From assembly GCA_902791025.1 (NCBI GenBank), contig CADATZ010000001.1, forward strand, positions 310,001 to 374,000: a stretch of DNA of 64,000 bases, written 5' to 3'. This document shows positions 45,326 through 53,749 of the stretch, in pieces. This stretch comes from an uncultured Chloroflexota bacterium. Its GTDB lineage: Bacteria; Chloroflexota; Anaerolineae; Anaerolineales; Anaerolineaceae. The first letter of the stretch is position 1. Each line of letters begins with the position of its first letter. Both the position numbers and the translations under genes were made by a program. The notes below the pieces were generated by a model, which ran no database searches, was not told the DNA's origin, and was given only the letters and a program-made list of their open reading frames with translations.

Positions 45326-46927
45326 ATGCTTCAGGATATTCGAATCAGACAACGAGATTATCTCATTAAAATTACACAAATTCTGACACAGGAACTTGAG
45401 CTGGATCCATTGCTGTGGCAGATCATCCAAATGGCAGTTGATTTGGTTGGCGGGGAATCAGGATTTGTAGCATTATTCAATCGTGCTAACGGCTGGCAGA
45501 TACAGACACAAATGAACCTGACTGATCCGGAATTGAAATATATCGAAACATATTTAGCGGGTCTGTCGGGCAGTTCAGCCTATGCCAAAACATCGGAGAT
45601 GCTGACGATAAACATGCTGGTAAAACGCATGCGCTCCTTGAATCTTCCGGATATTGCGGACGGAATGGGAATTCCGTTAATCAACCGGGATAAGCTGATC
45701 GGAGCTGTTGTTGTTTTCCGCGGCTACAAAGTCAGTTTTACACCTTATGAAAGAAGTATTCTGAAATCTTTCACGGATCAGGCAGCAATTGCAATCAATA
45801 ACGCGATGCTTTATTCCGAAAACCTTGAAGAGCGCAAGCGATTGGATGCAATCATTAAATCCGTCGCGGACGGCATGATCGTCATTAATATTTCGCATAA
45901 AGTCATTCTGGTTAATCCGGCTTTGCAGAAAATTCTGAAAACCGGTGAATTGGACATAAGTAATTCTTATCTGGAAGATCTGCTGCGTTTTAAAACCATC
46001 GAGGAAGGGATACCACTTTCAGAAGCTGAAGCCGGTGGATGGCCTCTCAGTCCTGAATCAAAGCATACAATAACAGGGGAAATCTTTTTGTATAAACAAG
46101 AAAAAACCATACCTGTGACCGTTTCTTACACACCCGTGATGTCAACTGACAACAGACAGATCCAAAATATCATAGCACTGGTTCGTGATATCTCGAAATA
46201 TAAAGAAGCTGATGAGTTGAAAAACAACTTTATTTCAACGATCAGTCATGAATTAAAAACACCGGTCGCGATAATCAAGGGATACGCTTCAACAATGAAC
46301 CTTGAGGGCGCTGATTGGGATGATGAGGTCATACGTGAATCTCTTACAGTAATTGAAGAAGAGGCTGATCGATTGACAGTTATGATCAATGACCTGCTTG
46401 ATGCCTCTCGTCTGAATTCCGGTACACTGAAATTGTATAAGACCGATATTATCCTTCCGGAGACCTGTTCAGGCGTTCGGAAGCATATGCTGAACCAAAT
46501 GGGCAGTAACGATATTATTTTGTCATTTCCTGAGGATTTTCCTTTGGTAAACGCCGATGAAGACAGAATAAGACAGGTGCTTATCAATCTGATTTCTAAT
46601 GGCATTAAATACGCTCCGGGAAGTAATATAACGGTTTCCGGCAGATATGATGACAGATTCGCATATATTTCAGTATTAGATGAAGGTCCCGGTTTATCCC
46701 CTTATGACTTAAATCACGTATTTGACCGCTTTTACCGCTCGAAAAAAACATCGAATTCTGTTAAAGGAACTGGGTTAGGGCTGTTCTTATGCAAAGCAAT
46801 TATTGAGGCCCACGGAGGAAAAATATCCGTGGAAAATAGAAGCGACTGCTCCGGTGCGGTTTTTACATTCAGTCTGCCCTTTGAAAAAGATGATGAAATA
46901 AAAAGTCAGTTGATTGATCTTTCGTGA
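45326..46927 (+). CDS. Sensor histidine kinase with GAF and PAS domains
   Basis: 533 residues, cytoplasmic. A GAF domain covers ~15-165 (IIQMAVDLVGGESGFVALFN, FTDQAAIAINNAMLYSENLEE), a PAS domain ~170-295 (LDAIIKSVADGMIVINISHKVI, VALVRDISKYKEAD). Then HisKA (NNFISTISHELKTPVAIIKGYA with the phospho-His) and HATPase_c (RQVLINLISNGIKYAPGS, GTGLGLFLCKAIIEAHGG). No transmembrane helix is seen, so the input is intracellular. No response regulator is adjacent. GAGGAATT before the ATG fixes the start. Confidence 0.92.
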   Translation: MLQDIRIRQRDYLIKITQILTQELELDPLLWQIIQMAVDLVGGESGFVALFNRANGWQIQTQMNLTDPELKYIETYLAGLSGSSAYAKTSEMLTINMLVKRMRSLNLPDIADGMGIPLINRDKLIGAVVVFRGYKVSFTPYERSILKSFTDQAAIAINNAMLYSENLEERKRLDAIIKSVADGMIVINISHKVILVNPALQKILKTGELDISNSYLEDLLRFKTIEEGIPLSEAEAGGWPLSPESKHTITGEIFLYKQEKTIPVTVSYTPVMSTDNRQIQNIIALVRDISKYKEADELKNNFISTISHELKTPVAIIKGYASTMNLEGADWDDEVIRESLTVIEEEADRLTVMINDLLDASRLNSGTLKLYKTDIILPETCSGVRKHMLNQMGSNDIILSFPEDFPLVNADEDRIRQVLINLISNGIKYAPGSNITVSGRYDDRFAYISVLDEGPGLSPYDLNHVFDRFYRSKKTSNSVKGTGLGLFLCKAIIEAHGGKISVENRSDCSGAVFTFSLPFEKDDEIKSQLIDLS

Positions 46928-46987
46928 TAATTTCACCGCTTCTCTGTGATAAAATGGATAAAAATATAATATATAAGGAAAAGTAAT

Positions 46988-47644
46988 ATGACATTTACTG
47001 GTGTTATCAACGCAATTTATGAGTTTTGCCAAAATGCCATGCAGATATTAGGTTATCCGGGATTGGCTCTGGTGATGTTTCTTGAAAATGTATTCCCTCC
47101 GATCCCATCCGAAATCGTCCTTCCACTGGCCGGCACACTGACTGTTTCATCTGATCCGGCAGTACCTCCTCGATTCAATATTGTAAGTGTAATTTTATGG
47201 GCCACGCTGGGTTCCTTCCTGGGTGCATGGATCTGGTATTGGATCGGTTATCTGATCAGCGAAGAACGTGTACGAAAACTGCTGCAGAAAATCGGCAAGA
47301 TCATTATGATTACAGAAGAGGACCTGGACCGGGCACTGGATTGGTTTAATCGTTATGGTGAATGGTGTGTATTCTTCGGCAGAATGGTTCCGATTATTCG
47401 TACTTTGATCTCCGTCCCTGCTGGGCTTTCAAAGATGCATTGGGCAAAGTTCTCATTGTTTACCATTTTAGGTACTGCCCTGTGGAACATCTTCCTGGGA
47501 TTCGCCGGACGTCTGCTTGGTGATAACTACACGGTTATTATTGAATGGATCGATCGCTTCAAATATCTGGTTGTTATCGTTTGTGTTATTGCAGTAATTG
47601 TCTTTTACGCAAGAAGGATTTCTAAGAAAAACAAGCAGCAATAA
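46988..47644 (+). CDS. DedA-family membrane protein
   Basis: 218 residues with several transmembrane helices. ALVMFLENVFPPIPSEIVLPLAG and FFGRMVPIIRTLISVPAGLSKM are DedA signatures. Such proteins are undecaprenyl-phosphate or phospholipid flippases/transporters in other bacteria. AAGGA precedes the ATG. It lies 60 bp after the histidine kinase, on the same strand; a promoter with TATAAT near 46960 may serve it. Confidence 0.9.
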   Translation: MTFTGVINAIYEFCQNAMQILGYPGLALVMFLENVFPPIPSEIVLPLAGTLTVSSDPAVPPRFNIVSVILWATLGSFLGAWIWYWIGYLISEERVRKLLQKIGKIIMITEEDLDRALDWFNRYGEWCVFFGRMVPIIRTLISVPAGLSKMHWAKFSLFTILGTALWNIFLGFAGRLLGDNYTVIIEWIDRFKYLVVIVCVIAVIVFYARRISKKNKQQ

Positions 47645-47670
47645 AAATAAGCAATCTGATTACAATAAAA

Positions 47671-47710
47671 AGCAGCCGGAATTGAACTTGATTTCGGCTG
47701 CATTCTTTAT
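47671..47710. terminator. Bidirectional terminator after dedA
   Basis: AGCAGCCG (47671-47678) pairs with CGGCTGC (47695-47701); the internal part is AT-rich. A-rich sequence lies on the left and ATTCTTTAT on the right. It separates the convergent dedA and SUMF1-type genes. Confidence 0.7.
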
Positions 47711-47751
47711 AGAAAAATAACTTCAAAATTCTGGTAAATCTATAAAAATTG

Positions 47752-48498
47752 TTACTGTGCAGGATAAACACAGCGAAAACCGCGATTAAACCCGGAAGAA
47801 GTAGGACCATGATCGAAATATGCCTCTATCCTTCCATCCGTGAATGAATCATAATCACCGCCGCCTTTTAGCATCTTATTATCATTATCTTCGTATAGTT
47901 CATCAAGAATCCATTCCCGAACATTCCCTGTCATGTCAAGAACGCCGAACGGACTGGCGCCTTCCGGCAGCCAACCGGCAGGAATAAGCATCTGATAATA
48001 ACCGTCCAAATTTGCTCTGGAGAGGTTTGGCAGGGAATTTCCCCATGGATAATCCAAATTCGCATTTCCACTCGCTGCCAGGTTCCATTGCTGAGCAGTA
48101 GGCAGATTGCCGCCTAAAGAAAGGCAATAATTCTGAGCGTCAAACCAGTTCACATAAGTTACCGGAAGCAGTTCATAAGTTGGATCGCTCCAAAATTTCG
48201 TGTAGTTATACCTATAATGTTCAAATAAGTTACTTTCAATCGCGGTGCGTTCTTTGTAATCCTTTATTGTCACAGGTATTTGATCGATATAATAAGATTC
48301 TGAAGAATTGTCATTCGGTATAAGAATTGTTTTCCGACCATTTATCATTTTTGTGGTTTGTCCGAGCTTTTCAGGTATATTTTTTCCGAAAAATTCATAA
48401 GGACGTAATTCACGGTAGGGTGAAGAGAGATAAATTAATAGAAAAAAAGATAGAATATTCCCTGAAAGAATCAAAAAGATGATCAATTTTCTTTTCAT
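47752..48498 (-). CDS. Membrane-anchored SUMF1/FGE-fold protein
   Basis: 248 residues. An N-terminal helix (KLIIFLILSGNILSFFLLIYL) anchors it. The extracytoplasmic part carries the SUMF1 fold: YVNWFDAQNYCLSLGGNLPTAQQWN, GNVREWILDEL and SGFNRGFRCV. The copper-binding cysteines of true formylglycine-generating enzymes are absent at the GGxW region (GGGDYDSFTDGRIEAYF), so it is probably not an FGE. Non-enzymatic homologues are often fused to kinases or act as binding domains. It is monocistronic. Confidence 0.8.
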   Translation of the reverse strand: MKRKLIIFLILSGNILSFFLLIYLSSPYRELRPYEFFGKNIPEKLGQTTKMINGRKTILIPNDNSSESYYIDQIPVTIKDYKERTAIESNLFEHYRYNYTKFWSDPTYELLPVTYVNWFDAQNYCLSLGGNLPTAQQWNLAASGNANLDYPWGNSLPNLSRANLDGYYQMLIPAGWLPEGASPFGVLDMTGNVREWILDELYEDNDNKMLKGGGDYDSFTDGRIEAYFDHGPTSSGFNRGFRCVYPAQ

Positions 48499-48521
48499 GT
48501 CTTTTAGTATATCAGATGGTA

Positions 48522-49505
48522 CTATTGATTGAAAATTTTGTCATATTTTTTATCCAGATCTTCATCAGAAAGGTGCGTGTAGCGTTGCGTGACGGTAATA
48601 CTGGAATGTCTTGCGAATTCCTGCGCAACTTTCATATTACCTGATTTTTTGAGAACATTTGTAACAAAATAATGACGGAATGAATGCGGCGTGATCGTAC
48701 CGACAGCCTCTTTTCCCAAACATTCTTCAACACGTTCCGAAACGATCAATCGGCCGGTTTTTGTTGTAATTGGCAGTACTTTCGTTCCGGCTCCCTTATC
48801 ATGACGAGCAAAAACAGGAAGTGCTGCCAGCATTATGCCTGTAGAACCATCTAAGACCGATCTTTCATTGATATATTTTTTCAATAATGCAATTGACCTG
48901 TCTGAGAAACGAATCACAGCTTCTTTATTTCCTTTCCCAATGATCACAGCTTTTCCTGAAAACCAATCGATTCCTCCTCTTCTGAGGTTGCATGCCTCAT
49001 GAATTCGCAAACCGGTGTCCGCAAGAGTCACAAGAAAAGCTGAATCCCGCAAATTGATCAATTGGTCGTTTTTATTTTCACAGGGCAACAGCGGAATTTG
49101 ATTTAGAGCATAATCAAGAACTTTGTCAATATCATGTTCAGGAAATTGTGGCAGCCGTATACCCGGCTTTCGGGTTCGATTTTTTATCAACAGTTTTGTT
49201 TGAAATAAATTGAATGTTTTTATTTCCTCAGCCGCAAGAAATTCAAAATAATTCTTTGCTACGTTGATATATAAGCTTTCTGTAGACGGAGAATAAGCTT
49301 TCAGATATTTCGCATAATCTCCAAATATTTTTTCATTTAATGCATCAATAGCATTATCAGGTTCTATCCCTTTTTCGGTAATAAAATCAACAAACGCATT
49401 CATGGCGTTCCGATATGTTTTTTCTGTATTTTCCGATCGCGATAACCCGATATTTTCAAGAAACATCTCAATTGTTTTTGTTATAGATATTTGACTTTTT
49501 TCCAT
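48522..49505 (-). CDS. xerD: Tyrosine recombinase, Xer-like
   Basis: 327 residues with an N-terminal SAM-like core-binding domain (~8-95) and a catalytic domain. The R...K...HxxR...H...Y set is complete: DTGLRIHEACNL (Arg), GKGNKEAVI (Lys), HSFRHYFVT (His, Arg), HSSITVTQRYTHL (His, Tyr). It is a candidate for the chromosome dimer-resolving enzyme, though it could be an integrase. Length and lack of phage context argue for a housekeeping role. A dif-like site lies immediately upstream. The symbol is provisional. Confidence 0.78.
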   Translation of the reverse strand: MEKSQISITKTIEMFLENIGLSRSENTEKTYRNAMNAFVDFITEKGIEPDNAIDALNEKIFGDYAKYLKAYSPSTESLYINVAKNYFEFLAAEEIKTFNLFQTKLLIKNRTRKPGIRLPQFPEHDIDKVLDYALNQIPLLPCENKNDQLINLRDSAFLVTLADTGLRIHEACNLRRGGIDWFSGKAVIIGKGNKEAVIRFSDRSIALLKKYINERSVLDGSTGIMLAALPVFARHDKGAGTKVLPITTKTGRLIVSERVEECLGKEAVGTITPHSFRHYFVTNVLKKSGNMKVAQEFARHSSITVTQRYTHLSDEDLDKKYDKIFNQ

Positions 49506-49527
49506 GATATTTTTCCTTCTTGCTTAT

Positions 49528-49555
49528 GCGTACGATAAGTTATCTTATCGAACCC
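49528..49555. other. Candidate dif-like recombination site
   Basis: An inverted repeat CGATAAG (49533-49539) / CTTATCG (49544-49550) sits within the layout of a dif site: an 11-bp left arm ending ATAA (49528-49538), a 6-bp centre GTTATC (49539-49544) and an 11-bp right arm starting TTAT (49545-49555). Each arm shares 7 of 11 positions with the Bacillus subtilis arms as I recall them. It lies 22 bp from the xer start. It could also be an operator in the xer leader; see findings. Confidence 0.4.
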
Positions 49556-49561
49556 TTGAAT

Positions 49562-49590
49562 ATTATACTATGATTTTCATATGCTCACCA
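49562..49590 (-). promoter_or_regulatory. Possible xer promoter
   Basis: On the minus strand TATAAT (49562-49567) with a poor -35 (TGGTGA, 49585-49590) 17 bp upstream. It would start transcription just before the palindrome at 49533-49550 and makes that palindrome part of the leader. Confidence 0.35.
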
Positions 49591-49598
49591 CTTTAGGT

Positions 49599-50228
49599 TT
49601 ATTTTGAAAGATAATACGTAATATGCTGAAGAGAAATTACAGGGTCGATATATTCAACTCTTATTTCTGTGGGAAGGGATAAAATAACAGGAGCATATGA
49701 CAAGATCCCTTTTATTCCGCAATTCACCAGTTTTTCTGCGGTTTCCTGCGCTACAGAACCCGGAACTGTTAACATTGCTATTTGAATTTTATTTTCCTGA
49801 ATGATCTGTTCAAGATTATTGATATCCTGTATTGTGATCGTATCATTTATTTTTTTCCCAATTAATTCCTGGGATGAGTCAAAAGCTGCTACAACATGAA
49901 ATCCATTGCTTGAAAATCCAGAATAATTCAGAATCGCATGTCCAATGTTACCGCATCCGACGAGTACCATCTTCCATTCTCTGTCTAAATTCAAAATTTC
50001 GTTAATTTGTTTTGTCAAATAATCTATATTGTATCCGGTACCCTGTTTCCCGAACTCTCCGAATTGTGATAAGTCTTTACGAATTTGTGCAGCTGAATAT
50101 CCCAGAAACTCACCTAATTCTCTGGAATTGGTTGTCAGCTTTTTCTCCCGAAGTACACTGAGAGCACGTAAATATCTTGGCAAACGGGCAACAATGATAT
50201 CAGGGATATCCTGTTTATAAACGCTCAT
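49599..50228 (-). CDS. rex: Redox-sensing transcriptional repressor Rex
   Basis: 209 residues, standard for Rex. The N-terminal winged helix carries NSRELGEFLGYSAAQIRKDLSQFGEFGKQGTGYN, and the Rossmann NADH-binding domain follows with MVLVGCGNIGHAILNY. Rex senses the NADH/NAD+ ratio and controls fermentative and respiratory genes. AAGGGGAAATT precedes the ATG. It lies 22 bp downstream of the YugP-type peptidase gene, likely in one transcript. No classical TTGTGAnnnnnnTCACAA operator was noticed in the window. Confidence 0.95.
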   Translation of the reverse strand: MSVYKQDIPDIIVARLPRYLRALSVLREKKLTTNSRELGEFLGYSAAQIRKDLSQFGEFGKQGTGYNIDYLTKQINEILNLDREWKMVLVGCGNIGHAILNYSGFSSNGFHVVAAFDSSQELIGKKINDTITIQDINNLEQIIQENKIQIAMLTVPGSVAQETAEKLVNCGIKGILSYAPVILSLPTEIRVEYIDPVISLQHITYYLSK

Positions 50229-50250
50229 AATTTCCCCTTTTATAAATGGA

Positions 50251-50955
50251 CTATCTTCTGTTTCTCCGGCTTCTTTGTGCGCTCAATCTGCTTCCATTGT
50301 ACAAGATATTTGAGATAGATTGAATTGCCGCGGATACATAAGTCATTGCGGCAGCTCTCAGAACTTCCGATACACCATCCAGTTCTTCCTTATATAAATA
50401 TCCCGAATTGGCAAGCCATTCTTTCGCGCGTTCACTTGCATTAAATTCAACCGGAAGGGTTATCAACGAGAAAACCGCGGTTAATGCAAAAATGATCAGA
50501 CCAATTTGAGCGACCGGTAATCCTATATCGGACATACTTGAAAGAACTAATCCAATCATAAAAAGAATCGGACCAAGTTTACTTCCGGTATTCACAATGG
50601 GGATCATTGCGCTTCTTAATACCAATGGTTTGTATGCTTCCGCATCCTGATAAGCATGACCTGCTTCATGACATGCTACACCAACTGCGGCAACTGAATT
50701 TGAATTATAAACGCCTTCACTTAATCTCAGAACTTTTTTCCGTGGGTCGTAGTGATCACTCAGCACGCCTCCAACTTTCTCTATCTGTACAGACCTGAGA
50801 TTATGTGCGTCAAGCATTTTCCGCGCTGCTTCATAACCGGTTACACCGGTTTGTGTTCTGATTCCTGAATATTTTTTATAAGCTGATTGAATTTTATATT
50901 GTGCAAAAAGTCCAACGAGTAAAGGAATAATAGCATATAAAAAATATGTTGACAT
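50251..50955 (-). CDS. YugP-type neutral zinc metallopeptidase
   Basis: 234 residues. The zinc motif HEAGH occurs in GVACHEAGHAYQDAEAYKPL near residue 88. The N-terminal helix and two or three further hydrophobic segments (~115-155) suggest membrane insertion. This matches the Zn_peptidase_2 (YugP) family with a C-terminal part rich in AAMTYVSAAIQSI. Substrates are unknown. AAGGAG precedes the ATG. An extended -10 (TGATATAAT) lies at 51104-51112 on the minus strand. Confidence 0.88.
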   Translation of the reverse strand: MSTYFLYAIIPLLVGLFAQYKIQSAYKKYSGIRTQTGVTGYEAARKMLDAHNLRSVQIEKVGGVLSDHYDPRKKVLRLSEGVYNSNSVAAVGVACHEAGHAYQDAEAYKPLVLRSAMIPIVNTGSKLGPILFMIGLVLSSMSDIGLPVAQIGLIIFALTAVFSLITLPVEFNASERAKEWLANSGYLYKEELDGVSEVLRAAAMTYVSAAIQSISNILYNGSRLSAQRSRRNRR

Positions 50956-51358
50956 TAGATATCTCCTTCTTGGGAAAAGAATTGGTTTATTTTATATCTA
51001 TTCAGGATTGAGCCCACATATATGTTTTTTAGCTGCGATGACGATGGAGAAAAATTTCATTCCCCATTGTGTAAATTCATACTGAATAAACCCCATTTTT
51101 TTTATTATATCAAGATTTTAATAAAAAAAAAATAAATTTATAAATAATTGTAGTTGTTCAATACCTAAATACACCGCACTCAGATTTTCGAATTAATAAT
51201 TGATAGTTCCTATAAAAAAATTTGTAAATAAAACCTGATTACGTTGACATGGCAGAGGAACGATATAAATCACCGATGAATTATTTAATCAATGTTATAT
51301 AATATAGAAGATTTGCAGTCCGAAAGTCATTTCTCGGACTGCAAATCTACACGCATTT
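50956..51358. other. Gene-free intergenic stretch
   Basis: About 400 AT-rich bases between YugP and the amidohydrolase. It contains an extended -10 box for the YugP operon (minus strand, 51104-51112), a lone TTGACA (51244-51249) with TATAAA 14 bp later on the plus strand, and a 15-bp stem-loop at 51309-51348. No ORF with a ribosome-binding site is visible. Confidence 0.6.
51309..51348 (-). terminator. Long perfect stem-loop after the amidohydrolase gene
   Basis: AGATTTGCAGTCCGA (51309-51323) and TCGGACTGCAAATCT (51334-51348) form a perfect 15-bp stem with a ten-base loop. On the minus strand it lies ten bases after the amidohydrolase stop, followed by a weak T-rich tail (TCTATATT). It is most simply the operon terminator. 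Confidence 0.75.
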
Positions 51359-52747
51359 TTACACCAATTTAAACCTTTCAGGCACCGGATATTTCTTAAC
51401 CATCTTTACAGCAATTTCATTATGTTTTTCTATCAATTTTTCCAGGTCTATTGAAATAATCCTGCCATCTTCAACGATTTGTTTCCCATTAATTACTGAG
51501 AAATCAACCTGAGGGGGAGTACAAAGGAATAAGGCTGCGAGAGGATCATGACATGCACCGCCTGCAAATTGTATTGTGTTCAAAGAAATTCCTATAAAAT
51601 CCGCTGCCATACCGGGTCTCAATATTCCGATGTCATCGCGCCCCAGTACGGAAGCTCCGCCGATCGTTTCAAGATTTAATGTTTCCTGAATCGTCAATGC
51701 GTCCGCACCTTTCGCAACTCTCTGCAGCAGCATAGCCATGCGTCCTTCAGCGATCATATGAGAGCTGTCATTGCTTGCAGAACCGTCCACACCAAGACCT
51801 ACTTTAACACCGGCATCGATCATTTCGCGAATCGGAGCGATACCGGAACCAAGCCTCATGTTAGATGATGGACAATGAGCGACGCCGGTTCCTGTTTGAG
51901 CCATCATTTGAATTTCATCCGGGCTGAGCCAAATGCAATGTGCCCACCATACATCATTTCCGACCCAGCCTAATTTTTCCATGTATCTTGCCGGTCTTAG
52001 TCCAGCCCGCTGCATGGTAAACTTTTCTTCATCTTGGGTTTCAGCAACATGCGTATGCAGCAAAACGCCATCATATGAACGTGCAAGTTTTGCTGATTCG
52101 ATCAAAATGCTCTCATCCACAGAAAAAGGAGAACAGGGAGCCAAAACCACACGTGTCATGGCATACCGCTCATTATCATGGAACTTTTCGATGACACGCT
52201 GACTGTCTATCAAAATTTCGTCCTGTGTCTGCACTACATGATCCGGGGGAAGTCCTCCTTGTGAACGGCCAAGTGTCATGGAGCCTCTTACGGCGTGAAA
52301 ACGCAGACCGATCTCATTTGCCGCGCGGATTTGATCATCAAGTAATGCACCATGAGGCCAGATATACTGATGGTCGCTTGCTGTAGTACATCCGCTTAAT
52401 ATCAACTCTGCCATAGCGACCAAAGATGAGATATAAGTCGATTCCGGATCCAGTTCGCCCCAAATCGGATATAGCCGTACCAGCCAGTCAAATAGTTTTT
52501 CATCCATTGCTCCCGGAACTGCTCTGGTGAGCGTCTGATAAAAATGATGATGCGTGTTGACAAAGCCCGGGCAAACCATTTTACCGGAGCCGTCTATAAT
52601 CTTATCCGCACTTTTCGGAAGATCATCGGCAGGTCCGATTTGTTTGATCTCATTATCCTGAACGAAAATTGAGGCATTTTTTATAGTTCCGATGACCGGA
52701 TCGTTCGTTATCAGGTGAGAAATATTTTTTACAAGGATTGTACTCAT
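51359..52747 (-). CDS. Amidohydrolase, 8-oxoguanine deaminase-like
   Basis: 462 residues of the TRZ/ATZ-type amidohydrolase group. The zinc ligands are visible: PGFVNTHHHFYQTLTRAVPGA (HxH), LHTHVAETQ, HCIWLSPDEI and GVDGSASND. The HHFYQTLTRA string and overall layout match 8-oxoguanine deaminases, which convert the damaged base to urate. Cytosine-/guanine-deaminase relatives cannot be fully excluded. It lies 13 bp downstream of trmI. AAAGGAG precedes the ATG. Confidence 0.85.
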   Translation of the reverse strand: MSTILVKNISHLITNDPVIGTIKNASIFVQDNEIKQIGPADDLPKSADKIIDGSGKMVCPGFVNTHHHFYQTLTRAVPGAMDEKLFDWLVRLYPIWGELDPESTYISSLVAMAELILSGCTTASDHQYIWPHGALLDDQIRAANEIGLRFHAVRGSMTLGRSQGGLPPDHVVQTQDEILIDSQRVIEKFHDNERYAMTRVVLAPCSPFSVDESILIESAKLARSYDGVLLHTHVAETQDEEKFTMQRAGLRPARYMEKLGWVGNDVWWAHCIWLSPDEIQMMAQTGTGVAHCPSSNMRLGSGIAPIREMIDAGVKVGLGVDGSASNDSSHMIAEGRMAMLLQRVAKGADALTIQETLNLETIGGASVLGRDDIGILRPGMAADFIGISLNTIQFAGGACHDPLAALFLCTPPQVDFSVINGKQIVEDGRIISIDLEKLIEKHNEIAVKMVKKYPVPERFKLV

Positions 52748-52760
52748 GTTACCACTCCTT

Positions 52761-53582
52761 TTATTCAGATTCTTTCATGATTTTATTCAACTCTTCGTCT
52801 TCTCCATAATAGTTTATGGAGCGAGAAAAAATCAAATATCCGGTATGTCCTACCATACGATCTACCGGACGAAAACGATCCGGGTCGGTACGATAATACC
52901 GAATAAAAATTTCACAAACCTCTGTAAATGAAAAACCATTATCCTTCAACGCTCTCAGCAGCTTCTCCACCTGACCGGTAGTCGGCAAAATGCTGCCAAA
53001 AAATCCCCCCGGTTTCAGTGCTGCTTTTGCCTGTTTAATGTAATCATAAGAATTCGGCAGATCCAGAAACAAGGCGTCTGCGTTAGTCTCATCAAAGCCT
53101 TCTTCAACATTTCTCAGTTTGAATGTAACTCTGTCATCGAGATAATTTTTGGTAAGGTTTTTTATCGCGACGTCCTGCATTTCTTTCCGTGCTTCATAGG
53201 TATATACATGACCCTGAGGTCCAACACTATACGCAAAAGCGGTTGTCAGTGCGCCGGATCCTGTTCCTGCCTCCACGACTGTTTCCCCCGGTCCTACAGC
53301 AAGGCTTAATAAGACAAAACCAATATCTTTTGGATACAAAATTTGTGTGTTACGGGGTGTATCCTTCAATATGTCATTTAATGCCGGCTGCAGGACAAAA
53401 AAGGTGTTCCCATTGTGGCTTTTGACCGTACTGCCCCATTTCAACCCGATAAGATCATCCATCTTGAGGATGCCCTTATGGGATTGTATTTCTTTTCCTT
53501 CCTCAATTTTAACAATATGATGAAAGTGAGATCGACCTACAATTTCCGCTAAATCACCGGCTTCAATAAATTCATTACTCAT
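52761..53582 (-). CDS. trmI: tRNA (adenine-N1)-methyltransferase, TrmI family
   Basis: 273 residues from the ATG at 53582 (CAGGA upstream); the longer frame to 53615 lacks a ribosome-binding site. The N-terminal beta domain (EFIEAGDLAEIVGRSHFHHIVKI) is followed by the SAM-binding Rossmann domain: VVEAGTGSGALTTAFAYSVG near residue 105, ARKEMQDVA and ALFLDLPNSYDYI near 185. TrmI methylates A58 in the T-loop of tRNA. Some archaeal/bacterial members also modify A57. It is co-transcribed with the amidohydrolase. Confidence 0.92.
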   Translation of the reverse strand: MSNEFIEAGDLAEIVGRSHFHHIVKIEEGKEIQSHKGILKMDDLIGLKWGSTVKSHNGNTFFVLQPALNDILKDTPRNTQILYPKDIGFVLLSLAVGPGETVVEAGTGSGALTTAFAYSVGPQGHVYTYEARKEMQDVAIKNLTKNYLDDRVTFKLRNVEEGFDETNADALFLDLPNSYDYIKQAKAALKPGGFFGSILPTTGQVEKLLRALKDNGFSFTEVCEIFIRYYRTDPDRFRPVDRMVGHTGYLIFSRSINYYGEDEELNKIMKESE

Positions 53583-53721
53583 AATGAAATCCTGTTTTTT
53601 TAGATAATTATACATTATAGAAAAACGTGGACAATAGATATTTCCGGTGAAATTTCTCTAAAAAACAAAATCTGATTTTCGTCATGTTTTTTATTGTATT
53701 TTCTCATGTGCGATTGATTAA

Positions 53722-53730
53722 TGCTAAAAT
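53722..53730 (+). promoter_or_regulatory. Extended -10 for the amino-acid transporter operon
   Basis: TGCTAAAAT (53722-53730) matches TGnTAAAAT. The GAGGTG ribosome-binding site and ATG at 53750 follow, giving a leader of about 13 nt. The upstream -35 is not clear. Confidence 0.5.
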
Positions 53731-53749
53731 AAGCGATTGAGGTGTAATC

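Noticed and set aside
51244..51348. A small RNA on the plus strand starting at TTGACA and ending in the 15-bp hairpin
   Set aside because: The spacer to TATAAA is only 14 bp, the T tract is poor on that strand, and the hairpin is better explained as the amidohydrolase terminator.
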